From NCBI GenBank assembly GCA_964405455.1, contig CAYOOA010000038.1, forward strand, positions 1 to 19,961: 19,961 nucleotides of DNA, in the 5' to 3' direction. The translations under genes and the position numbers were made by a program. Under the pieces are notes generated by a model that worked only from the letters and a program-made list of their open reading frames with translations, searched no databases and was not told the DNA's origin. Below are positions 13,295 to 19,961 of this stretch, one piece after another; positions within the stretch are counted from its first letter, which is position 1, and the number at the start of each line of letters is the position of its first letter. The stretch is from CALESS01 sp964405455 (GTDB lineage Bacteria > Chloroflexota > Anaerolineae > Anaerolineales > Anaerolineaceae).

Positions 13295-13831
13295 ATGATT
13301 GGGCCATCCCGCCGCCGCTCTCCCAGGATGAAGGGCTATGATTACATCCAGCCGGGAGGTTATTTTGTCACGGCGGTGACCCAATATCGTGCCCATTTGT
13401 TCGGAGAATTTGTTTCTTCCACCAATCCAGGTGAAATGGTTTTGACATTGAATGAGCTTGGCAAAATCGTTGAATTCACATGGCAGGACTTGGTCAATCA
13501 CAATACTGGCCTGGAATTGGATGCCTTTGTGGTTATGCCCAACCACATCCACGGGATTATCCTTCTCAATTCACCCGGTTTGGTAGGGGAGGGTTTTGAA
13601 CCCTCCCCTACCAAACCCCGAGATTACGGTCTGCCGGAGATCGTGCGCCAATTGAAGACCTTTTCCGCCCGTCGGATCGACCAATTCCGCCAAACCCCCG
13701 GCTTGCCCGTCTGGCAACGCGGGTATTATGATCACATCCTGCGCGATGAAACGGATTGGGATCGAATTCTCCGATACATCGAAGATAATCCGCGCCGTTG
13801 GGCGGAGGATGAGGAAAACCGATCATCGTAG
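13295..13831 (+). CDS. REP-associated tyrosine transposase (RAYT, Y1/HUH family)
   Basis: The 178-residue protein is a single-domain HUH endonuclease of the Y1 transposase group that cuts and rejoins single-stranded DNA at REP hairpins. The N-terminal RRRSPRMKGYDYIQPGGYFV is typical; the metal-binding HUH pair is His84/His86 in VMPNHIHGIIL; the catalytic Tyr is 144 or 145 in WQRGYYDHILR; and the end NPRRWAED is also standard. Residues 95-108 are encoded by a perfect palindrome inserted between the HUH motif and the catalytic helix, without breaking the frame. Its stop codon lies in a second palindrome. The gene is AT-richer than its neighbours, and 10 bases separate it from the SCO1664-family gene. 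All key residues are present, so it may be active. Confidence 0.92.
   Translation: MIGPSRRRSPRMKGYDYIQPGGYFVTAVTQYRAHLFGEFVSSTNPGEMVLTLNELGKIVEFTWQDLVNHNTGLELDAFVVMPNHIHGIILLNSPGLVGEGFEPSPTKPRDYGLPEIVRQLKTFSARRIDQFRQTPGLPVWQRGYYDHILRDETDWDRILRYIEDNPRRWAEDEENRSS
13577..13617. repeat. REP palindrome inside the RAYT gene
   Basis: A perfect 19-bp inverted repeat, GGTTTGGTAGGGGAGGGTT (13577-13595) with its complement (13599-13617), around a three-base loop. It is 41 bases long, so it is not a multiple of three by itself, but the frame is open through it and reads GLVGEGFEPSPTKP. Confidence 0.85.
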
Positions 13832-13861
13832 GGGAGGGCTCAGAACCTCCACTACGTTTTT
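13827..13861 (+). repeat. Second REP palindrome, doubling as RAYT stop and terminator
   Basis: CGTAGGGGAGG (13827-13837) pairs with CCTCCACTACG (13846-13856) with one mismatch and is followed by five T (13857-13861). The core GTAGGGGAGGG is shared with the palindrome inside the gene. The TAG stop of the transposase (13829-13831) lies in the left arm. It can act as a Rho-independent terminator. Confidence 0.75.
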
Positions 13862-13875
13862 CTTCCCGCAATCGG

Positions 13876-13903
13876 TATAATAGAATGAATCATTTGGAGG
13901 TGA
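13876..13903 (+). promoter_or_regulatory. Promoter -10 box and ribosome site of the hom operon
   Basis: A perfect TATAAT lies at 13876-13881 without a good -35, and a strong Shine-Dalgarno GGAGGTGA at 13896-13903 precedes the hom ATG (13905). The leader would be only about 17 bases. Confidence 0.5.
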
Positions 13904-13904
13904 C

Positions 13905-14942
13905 ATGACACAGCATATCGGTCTGGTGATGGTGGGTTTTGGCAATGTGGGCCGCGCCCTGGCGCGGTTGTTGATGCGCAAGCGCGCCGACCTTGAAAAT
14001 CAATTCGGCCTGACCTTCCAGGTCAACGGGATTGCCACCGGGCGGCACGGCCTGGCGATCAACCCGGAGGGCATCTTCCTGCCGCGCGCCCTGGAACTGA
14101 TGGAACGCGGCGAATCGCTCAACGCCCTCTCGACCGTCCCGGTTCCGGAAAGCATCCCGGATTTCATCACCGCCTGCCCGGGGGATGTGCTCTTCGAAAA
14201 CTCCCCGGTCAACCACCACACCGGCCAGCCGGCTGCCACCTACCTGCGCATGGCCCTGGAGAAGGGCATGCACGCCATCACCGCCAACAAAGGGCCGGTG
14301 GTGCACGCCCACCGCGAGTTGACCGAATTGGCTGCCCGCACCGGCAAGCGCTTCCTGTTCGAATCCGCTGTGATGGACGGCGCCCCGATCTTCTCGCTCT
14401 TCCGCGGGCCGCTGCCCGCCGTGGAGCTGCGCTCCTTCACCGGCATCCTCAACTCCTGTACCAACCTGCTCATCGGGTTGATGGAGGAAGGGCGCAATTT
14501 TGACGACGCGGTGGCCTACGCCCAGTCCATCGGCATTGCCGAGACCGATCCCAGCGCCGATATTGACGGCTGGGATGCGGCCATCAAGGTTTCCGCTCTG
14601 TGCACCGTACTGATGGGCGTCCCGCTCAAGCCGCAGCAGGTCCAGCGCCGCGGCATCCGTGAGATCACCCCGGCAATGATTGCCGAGGCACATGCGGCCG
14701 GCCAGCGCTGGAAGCTGGTCTGTAAGGCCCAGCGCGCCAGCGACGGTTCCGTCACGGCCAGCGTCCTGCCCCAGCGGGTCAACCCAGATACGCCGCTTTA
14801 CGCCGTCAACGGTACCAGTTCCTATGTCCAGTTTGAGCTGGATGTGCTGCCCGGCCTGGGAATCGTGGAGAGCAACCCCGGCCCGGATACCACTGCCTAC
14901 GGCCTGCTGGCTGACCTGATCAACGCCTACCGCGGGGGTTGA
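13905..14942 (+). CDS. hom: Homoserine dehydrogenase
   Basis: The enzyme reduces aspartate semialdehyde to homoserine with NAD(P)H, the branch to threonine and methionine. The 345-residue protein opens with the Rossmann motif VMVGFGNVGRALARLL. It has ITANKGPVVHAHREL with the catalytic Lys of the family, the substrate-binding FESAVMDGAPIFSLFRG, and GIAETDPSADIDGWDAAIK, the conserved homoserine dehydrogenase signature. There is no C-terminal ACT domain, so the length is that of the short, probably not threonine-inhibited, type. Strong Shine-Dalgarno and -10 box start the operon. The stop codon is one base before the folK start, so the genes are coupled. Confidence 0.95.
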   Translation: MTQHIGLVMVGFGNVGRALARLLMRKRADLENQFGLTFQVNGIATGRHGLAINPEGIFLPRALELMERGESLNALSTVPVPESIPDFITACPGDVLFENSPVNHHTGQPAATYLRMALEKGMHAITANKGPVVHAHRELTELAARTGKRFLFESAVMDGAPIFSLFRGPLPAVELRSFTGILNSCTNLLIGLMEEGRNFDDAVAYAQSIGIAETDPSADIDGWDAAIKVSALCTVLMGVPLKPQQVQRRGIREITPAMIAEAHAAGQRWKLVCKAQRASDGSVTASVLPQRVNPDTPLYAVNGTSSYVQFELDVLPGLGIVESNPGPDTTAYGLLADLINAYRGG

Positions 14943-14943
14943 A

Positions 14944-15882
14944 GTGAGCCGTCACACCCGCGTCTACCTGGCTCTCGGCTCCAACCTGGGCGACCGGCTG
15001 GATTACTTCCAGCGCGCCCTGGATGCCCTGGGGAGCGCCGCCAGGCTGCAGCGGGTCGGCCAAATCTACGAAACCGAACCGTGGGGCATCACTGACCAGC
15101 CGCGCTTCCTGAACACCGCAGTGGAGGCGGAAACTGCCCTGGCCCCGCTGGACTTGCTGATGATCCTTAAAACGCTGGAGGCCAGCCTGGGCCGCCAGGC
15201 CACTGTCCGCTACGGCCCGCGGGTGATCGATATTGACATCCTGCTGTACGGCAGCCAGGCGGTCACCGAGCCCGGCCTGGAGATCCCCCACCCGCGCATG
15301 GCCGAGCGAGCCTTCGTACTGGCCCCGCTGGCTGACCTGGCGCCGGATCTCCGTCCGCCCGGTTGGACCCGCACCATCCGCGAGCAATTGGAAACGCTTG
15401 ACCGCAGCGGGGTGACGCCCTACCCGGCCGCACTGCTGAAGGTTACCCTGCAGCCGGCCGGTCCAAAAGGCGGTTCGGCTCTGGTGCAGCTTCCCGCGGA
15501 TGTCAGCCAGGCGTTGGGCCAGACGGGCCGGGCGCCGGTGCGCTGCCGCTTCGACAGCGTTGAATTCCGCAGCTCAATTTTCCCCAACAGTGATGGCACT
15601 CATTACCTGGTGCTCAACCAGCAGGTGCGCACGAAGGCCGGTTGTAAAGTCGGCGATGACATTTTGCTGCGGATTGAGCCGGATCACGAGCCGCGCGTGG
15701 TGGAAATCCCCGCCGACCTGCAGGCTGCCCTGCGGACCAACCCGGCAGCGGCCGCCCGCCTGGAGAAGATGAGCTACACCCACATCAAGGAATACGTTGA
15801 CCATATCCAGTCCGCCCGGACGCCGGAAACCCGCGCCCGGCGCATCCAGAAGATGTTGGATGAGTTGAACAAGAAATCTTAA
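14944..15882 (+). CDS. folK: FolK (HPPK) fused to DUF1905/YdeI-like module
   Basis: Residues 1 to about 155 are 6-hydroxymethyl-7,8-dihydropterin pyrophosphokinase, which pyrophosphorylates the pterin before FolP acts. Visible motifs are LALGSNLGDR, YETEPWG, FLNTAV, RYGPRVIDIDILLYG (Mg ligands Asp96 and Asp98) and IPHPRMAERAFVL. HPPK enzymes are usually about 160 residues; this one has 312. Residues about 167-250 (LQPAGPKGG, QVRTKAGCKVGDDILLRIEPD) resemble DUF1905, and about 253-310 (PADLQAALRTNPAAAARLEKM, SYTHIKEYVDHIQSARTPETR) match the OmdA/YdeI domain of 'bacteriocin-protection' proteins. The reading frame is continuous through the junction. The GTG start is one base after the hom stop. 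The function of the added module is unknown. Confidence 0.9.
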   Translation: MSRHTRVYLALGSNLGDRLDYFQRALDALGSAARLQRVGQIYETEPWGITDQPRFLNTAVEAETALAPLDLLMILKTLEASLGRQATVRYGPRVIDIDILLYGSQAVTEPGLEIPHPRMAERAFVLAPLADLAPDLRPPGWTRTIREQLETLDRSGVTPYPAALLKVTLQPAGPKGGSALVQLPADVSQALGQTGRAPVRCRFDSVEFRSSIFPNSDGTHYLVLNQQVRTKAGCKVGDDILLRIEPDHEPRVVEIPADLQAALRTNPAAAARLEKMSYTHIKEYVDHIQSARTPETRARRIQKMLDELNKKS

Positions 15883-15912
15883 TGGTATTGCGATGACAAG
15901 GAGAAAATATCC

Positions 15913-16726
15913 ATGTCCAACCCGAGACTGCCCGATTGGGGCAAGCGCACCTACGTAATGGGGATCATCAACCTGACGCCGGACAGTTTTTCCGGGGACG
16001 GCCTGCTGCAGCAAGGGGATGCGGCTGCCGCGGCGCTGGAACAGGCCCGCCGTTTCGTGGCGGCCGGGGCGGATATCCTCGACCTGGGCGGCGAATCCAC
16101 CCGGCCGGGGGCGCAGCCGGTCAGCGCGGCCGAGGAGATGGAGCGCGTGCTGCCGGCGCTGCAGGCTTTGCGTACCGCCAACCTGGATTGCATCCTCTCG
16201 GTGGATACCTACAAGGCGGAGGTGGCTGATGCGGCTCTGGCCGCCGGGGCGGACTGGATCAACGACGTCTGGGGTTTGCGGGCCGACGCAGCCCTGGCCG
16301 GGGTGATTGCCCGCCGCGGCGCGCCGGTGGTGCTGATGCACAACCGCAGCCGCCCCAACAATGCTGAATTGCAGGCCCGCCTGGGCGGACGTTACGTGGG
16401 CATGGTCTACGATGACCTGATCGGCGAGGTTTGCCGCGAGTTGATGGAGAGCATCCGCATGGCCCGCGCGGCCGGCATCCCCGATAAGCATATCATCCTC
16501 GATCCGGGCATCGGCTTTGGCAAAACGGTGGAGCAAAACCTGGAGCTGATCAACCGCCTGAACATGCTCAAGGCGATGGGCTTCCCGGTGCTGCTGGGCG
16601 CCAGCCGTAAGTCCTTCATCGGGTACACCCTCAACCTGCCGATTGAGCAGCGCCTGGAGGGCACCGCCGCGGCCGTGGCGGTCGGCATCGTGCGCGGCGC
16701 GGACGTGGTCCGCGTTCATGACGTGG
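15913..16726 (+). CDS. folP: Dihydropteroate synthase (partial at 3' end, cut by gap)
   Basis: The enzyme joins the pterin pyrophosphate made by FolK to p-aminobenzoate, and it is the sulfonamide target. 271 codons are readable before the N run. The TIM-barrel motifs are GIINLTPDSFSGDG (loop 1), DLGGESTRPGAQPV (loop 2), SVDTYKAEVADAAL, INDVWG, ILDPGIGFGKT, LLGASRKSFIG and the final RVHDV. By comparison with the family only some 15 to 25 C-terminal residues are missing. AAGGAG nine bases before the ATG fixes the start, 30 bases after folK. The pathway enzymes thus lie adjacent in the order in which they act. Confidence 0.95.
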
Positions 16727-16826
16727 NNNNNNNNNNNNNNNNNNNNNNNNNNNNNNNNNNNNNNNNNNNNNNNNNNNNNNNNNNNNNNNNNNNNNNNNNN
16801 NNNNNNNNNNNNNNNNNNNNNNNNNN
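16727..16826. other. Assembly gap of 100 N
   Basis: Exactly 100 N, the usual placeholder for a gap of unknown length. It removes the 3' ends of both folP (plus strand) and the M20 peptidase gene (minus strand), which converge on it. Other genes could lie in the missing sequence. Confidence 0.98.
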
Positions 16827-18211
16827 ATGCCGTGCATGCGCTTCAAATCCGCCGCATCCAGCAGGGTGGGGGTAAAGCGGTAGGTCTGCGGGCAGTACTC
16901 GGCGTAGTGGCGCGCATCCGTGGCGCCGGCCACCAGCAGCGGACCCACCGGCAGCGGCCCAAAACGCTGGTGGATGGCGTTGACCAGGATCTGCCCGGCC
17001 GGCGTATCCAGCGGGGAGACGGGGGAGGGATTCCAGGCGGCGCCGTTGGCAATCTTGATCTCCACCCGCTCATCGTCCACCACCTTGTTCAGCCAGGCCA
17101 GGGTTGATTCCACGGTCTCGCCCGGCAGCAGGCGCAGGTTGACGGCCGCCCGCGCGCTGGCTGGCAGCACGTTGTCCTTCACGCCGCCCTGCACCATCGT
17201 CAGGGCGGTGGTGGTGCGCATCACGGCGTTGATGCTGGGGATCTTCTCCAGCGTCCGGCTTGCCAGGCGGCGGAAGAGCCACAGGTTGGAAAACACCATC
17301 TGCTGGACGAAGGGTGCTTCGCTGCCGACGGCCTTGAAGAGGCGCTGGACAAATTTCAGGTTGGTCGGGCGGGGCGTGGCTTCGATCCTCGCCAGGGCCA
17401 GGGCCAGGATGCCGACGGCGGTCTGTTTGGGCGGCATGGAGGAGTGCCCCGGGGTAGCCGTTACGGAAAGTTCCACGGTCAGGTAGCCCTTTTCGGATAC
17501 GCCGACCAAAGCCACCGGCACCTTGACGCCCGGCATGGAACCCTGCACCACCGAGCCGCCCTCATCCAGGACGGCCTCGATGCGCACGCCGCGCTCCTTC
17601 AGGCGGCGGACGATCTCCGCCTGGCCGCGCCCGCCAATTTCCTCGTCATGTCCGAAAGCCAGGTAAATGGTGCGTTTGGGCTGGTAGCCCTGCTTCACCA
17701 GCAGTTCCACCGCTTCCAGCAGAGCGGCCGCCTGGTTCTTGATATCCAGCGTGCCGCGCCCCCAGATAAATCCGTCTGCGATCTCGCCGGAGAACGGCTT
17801 GCGCTCCCACTGCTCCAGCGTGGAGGGGTCCGCCGGGACGACATCCAAATGGGCCAAAAAGACCAGCGCGGGCAGCTCCGGCTGGCTGCCCTGCCAGGTG
17901 TAGAGCAGGCTGAACTCGTTGACCGGCTCGCGGGTCAGGTGGGAGTGCACGCCCGGGTACATCTCTTCGATCAGGCGGTGCAGGCGGTGAAACTCACCCG
18001 CATTGGGTGCCTCGCTTTCGTTCATCGAAACGGTCTCGCAACGGATGAGGTGGCCCAATCGTTCGGCGGCGGACTGCGCGTCCACCTCCACGCCGGGGGT
18101 GGTTGGCACGGTCCGCTGCGGGCGCATGAAGCTCAACGTGCGAATGAGCACGAAGGCAATCAGGAATAACAGCAAAACAAAGACAATGATCAGGATGGTT
18201 GTTGTTGGCAT
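16827..18211 (-). CDS. Membrane-anchored M20 peptidase, PM20D1/CPS1-like (C-terminus missing)
   Basis: About 461 codons are readable; the C-terminus is lost in the gap. Residues 5-24 form one hydrophobic helix that anchors the enzyme in the membrane. The di-zinc M20 signature follows: FLAHLDVVP (His121, Asp123), WGRGTLDIKN (Asp156), FGHDEEIGG (Glu190/Glu191) and the late GATDARHY. Insertions such as TATPGHSSMPP in the lid domain and the whole organisation resemble the PM20D1 and vacuolar carboxypeptidase S (CPS1) branch, which acts on N-acyl or C-terminal amino acid bonds. It probably trims peptides or acyl amino acids at the cell surface. GAGGA three bases before the ATG supports the start. 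Elp3 is upstream on the same strand, 166 bases away. Confidence 0.9.
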
Positions 18212-18236
18212 AGGTCCTCGATTTTGAAAGATGAAA

Positions 18237-18333
18237 CACAGAGACTCAGAGGCACAGAGAAAACATTAACAAACCTGGCTTAATATTACTCCAGCATAGA
18301 TTGTTTTTCCCTCTGTGTGTCTGTGTCTCTGTG
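18237..18333. repeat. Extragenic imperfect inverted repeat ('cacagagac' arms)
   Basis: Arms of about 27-30 bases (18237-18263 and 18304-18333) pair imperfectly across a 40-base spacer. CACAGAGAC with GTCTCTGTG gives nine perfect pairs, followed by shorter paired blocks and an AAAA/TTTT end next to the spacer. It fills most of the gap between the M20 and elp3 genes. The arm 'ctctgtgtgtctgtgtctctgtgg' is of a low-complexity type I recall from the intergenic DNA of many environmental bacteria. Confidence 0.6.
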
Positions 18334-18377
18334 GTTAAAGTGGTATATTGGCTTTTCATCTTATGAGTTCGTGATGG

Positions 18378-19961
18378 CTAAGGATTTAATTCTTTCCCAT
18401 GATACAGCTCTCCGGGGAGGAATCCCCGCCCGGCGTAATACCGGCGCGTGCCCACCGCGGCGATGACCGCCAGGCGCTGGAAACCAGCCCGGCGGGCGAT
18501 CTGCTCGGCCGCTTGCAGCAGGGCTGTGCCCAGGCCGCTGTGCTGGGCTGCCCCGGGTTGATCCGCCCCCACGGCCAGGGATTGGCCGTAGACATGCACC
18601 TCGCGCACCAGGGCCGCGCCCTGCAAATCCGCCAGGCCGGTGTCGGGGGAGTTCGGCCCGGGCAGTGAGAGGCGCAAATAGCCGGCGATTTGATCCCCCG
18701 GCGTGACGAAGGAGAGAAAGTGCTCTTCGGCAAAGCCGGCGGGATAGGTCAGGTCGCGCAACTCCAGTTGATCGGCCTCCACCGCCTGCCCGCGCACCTC
18801 GCGGCAGCGGATGCAGCGGCATTTCTGCCCGCGCCGGGCCAGCTCCGCCAGGGCATCCTGGCGCAGGGAGGTGCGCCGGTTGCCCTCCACCACGTGCGGG
18901 GAGGGGATGTCGCGGATGACCCGGTTGACCCGGCAGTACTCCGGGATGGACGGCTTTATATCCGCAATTAACTGCACCAGTTGTTCGGTGGTGTAGGGGG
19001 TGTATTCGCCGCGCTGCCAGGCGGCATACAGTTCCGTGCCGGCCAGCAGTTGGGTGGGATAGATCTTGATTTCATCCGGGCAGAGGCCCTGCCACAGGCG
19101 GGCAAAGTCCTCCCGGTCGGAATCGGGGGTGGCGCCCAGCAGGTTGGGCATCCAGTGCAGCACGATCTTGAAGCCGAAGGCGCGCAGCAGGGCGGCCGCG
19201 GCGTGGGTCTGCTGGACGGTATGGCCGCGCTGGTTCAGGGCCAGGATGCGGTCATCCAGGCTCTGCGCACCCATCTGCACCTTGGTCACGCCCAGCCGGC
19301 GCAGCCAGGTCAGTTCCTTTGCGGTGATCTCATCCGGGCGGGTCTCGATCACCAGGCCGACGTTGCGGTGGTCGGCATTCTCGTTGCGGGTGTGGGCCTC
19401 GGCCAGCGTGGCGGAATCGATCCCGTTGAGGGCATCAAAGCAGCGCCGGACGAACTCCTCCTGGTAGTCGCGCCGGTAGGCGCTCCACGTGCCGCCCAGG
19501 ATGAGCAGCTCGATCTTGTCGGTGGGGTGGCCCACGGCCTGGTAGGATTCCAGGCGCGAGTGCACCTGGCGGTAGGGGTCAAAGTGGTTCTGGAAGGCGC
19601 GCGCCGCGCCGGGTTCATCCGGCAGGTAGGATTTGGGCATGCGCACGTCGTCCGGGCAGAAGATGCAGCGCCCCGGGCAGGGATAGGGCTTGGTCAGCAC
19701 GGTGATGGTGGTGACGCCGGAAAGCGAGCGCACCGGCTTCATGCGAATGCGCGCCAGCAGGGCCGGGTCGGGCTGCATCTCGCCGCTTGCCACCATCTGC
19801 GTGTACACCGCCACCAGGGCGGATTTAGCGATCAGCCCGCCGCCCGGTAGGGGGTGCCTGCGCGCCGCCACGTTGACCGGCGAGCCGCGGCGCACCTCCT
19901 CCAGCACCAGCCGCGCCAGGGCTTCGCGCTCCGGCGTCAGGGCGTGGGTCTGCTGCCAGCG
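18378..19961 (-). CDS. elp3: Elp3: tRNA uridine-34 carboxymethyl-modifying radical SAM/GNAT enzyme (5' end outside window)
   Basis: The frame is open to the window edge; 527 codons are present and only the extreme N-terminus is missing. The radical SAM domain has the CxxxCxxC cluster in YPCPGRCIFCPDD, preceded by TTITVLTKPY, and later LLILGGTWSAY and VGLVIETRPDEI. The C-terminal GNAT acetyltransferase begins at VREVHVYGQSLAVG and has the acetyl-CoA loop QHSGLGTALLQAAE and RRYYAGRGF. Elp3 uses acetyl-CoA and a SAM radical to place a carboxymethyl-type group on wobble uridine. The Elp3 of Dehalococcoides, another Chloroflexi member, is a well-studied bacterial example. A GTG at 19907 could be taken as a start, but the upstream codons (RWQQTHALTPEREALARLVL) continue the conserved N-terminal helix. 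Confidence 0.95.
   Translation of the reverse strand, partial: RWQQTHALTPEREALARLVLEEVRRGSPVNVAARRHPLPGGGLIAKSALVAVYTQMVASGEMQPDPALLARIRMKPVRSLSGVTTITVLTKPYPCPGRCIFCPDDVRMPKSYLPDEPGAARAFQNHFDPYRQVHSRLESYQAVGHPTDKIELLILGGTWSAYRRDYQEEFVRRCFDALNGIDSATLAEAHTRNENADHRNVGLVIETRPDEITAKELTWLRRLGVTKVQMGAQSLDDRILALNQRGHTVQQTHAAAALLRAFGFKIVLHWMPNLLGATPDSDREDFARLWQGLCPDEIKIYPTQLLAGTELYAAWQRGEYTPYTTEQLVQLIADIKPSIPEYCRVNRVIRDIPSPHVVEGNRRTSLRQDALAELARRGQKCRCIRCREVRGQAVEADQLELRDLTYPAGFAEEHFLSFVTPGDQIAGYLRLSLPGPNSPDTGLADLQGAALVREVHVYGQSLAVGADQPGAAQHSGLGTALLQAAEQIARRAGFQRLAVIAAVGTRRYYAGRGFLPGELYHGKELNP

Noticed and set aside
13890..14693. A 267-codon open frame on the minus strand
   Set aside because: Shadow of the hom gene; no ribosome site and no recognisable motif.
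15574..16719. A 381-codon open frame on the minus strand
   Set aside because: It spans antisense to both folK and folP, including the gap between those genes, and shows no protein family features.
16727..16875. Reading frames continuing through the N run from folP and from the M20 gene
   Set aside because: N bases carry no coding information and the gap length is a placeholder, so the frames beyond it are artificial.
17444..18169. A 241-codon open frame on the plus strand
   Set aside because: Antisense shadow of the M20 peptidase gene, whose zinc-site motifs show which strand codes.
18981..19850. A 289-codon open frame on the plus strand
   Set aside because: Antisense shadow of elp3, rich in Gly, Val and Gln without any domain pattern.

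Overview
The window looks like chromosomal sequence from a bacterium of the Chloroflexota, most likely an Anaerolineae-like lineage, assembled from metagenome or draft data. A run of exactly 100 N (16727-16826) marks a scaffold gap. The taxonomic guess rests on a DUF3090 plus SCO1664-family gene pair (known from Actinobacteria and Chloroflexi), a bacterial radical-SAM/GNAT Elp3, many membrane-anchored or lipoprotein-type secreted proteins, GC-rich core genes, and intergenic repeats of the 'ctctgtgtctctgtgg', 'atccgtgtt' and 'ctttgtgtcctttgtgg' type. It is an inference and not a database match.

Region 1 (about 120-5850) is visibly AT-richer than the rest and every gene reads on the minus strand. 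It holds an OmpR/PhoB-type response regulator and histidine kinase operon. Next comes a two-gene operon for a membrane-anchored LolA/RseB-like protein and a small secreted protein resembling the golvesin C-terminal domain. A strong hairpin terminator follows, then a TolB-like beta-propeller lipoprotein and a Pro/Thr-rich lipoprotein. The promoters of the regulator operon and of the LolA-like operon share a 40-bp element with the same spacing to the -10 box. This suggests that the response regulator controls both, giving an envelope-facing sensory module. The first 115 bases are the start of a separate membrane protein on the minus strand.

Region 2 (about 5850-13290) is GC-rich and reads on the plus strand: uvrC (excision repair), a large lipoprotein of unknown function, rplS with its own promoter, leader and terminator, a class I amidotransferase-like gamma-glutamyl hydrolase, murI (D-glutamate for peptidoglycan), and the DUF3090/SCO1664-family pair. 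The intergenic stretches upstream of uvrC and murI carry degenerate extragenic repeats. Both genes lack a Shine-Dalgarno sequence and have a -10-like box placed for leaderless transcription.

Region 3 (13295-16726) begins with a REP-associated tyrosine transposase (RAYT). It carries a perfect 19-bp REP palindrome in frame inside its coding sequence, and a second related palindrome supplies its stop codon and a terminator. Then come hom (homoserine dehydrogenase), a folK fused to a DUF1905/YdeI-like module, and folP, in one tightly packed operon for amino acid and folate synthesis. folP runs into the N gap.

Region 4 (16827-19961) reads on the minus strand: a membrane-anchored M20 peptidase (PM20D1/CPS1-like) missing its C-terminus at the gap, an intergenic inverted repeat, and an elp3 gene (wobble-uridine tRNA modification) that is open at the window edge. 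No tRNA, rRNA or CRISPR array was recognised.
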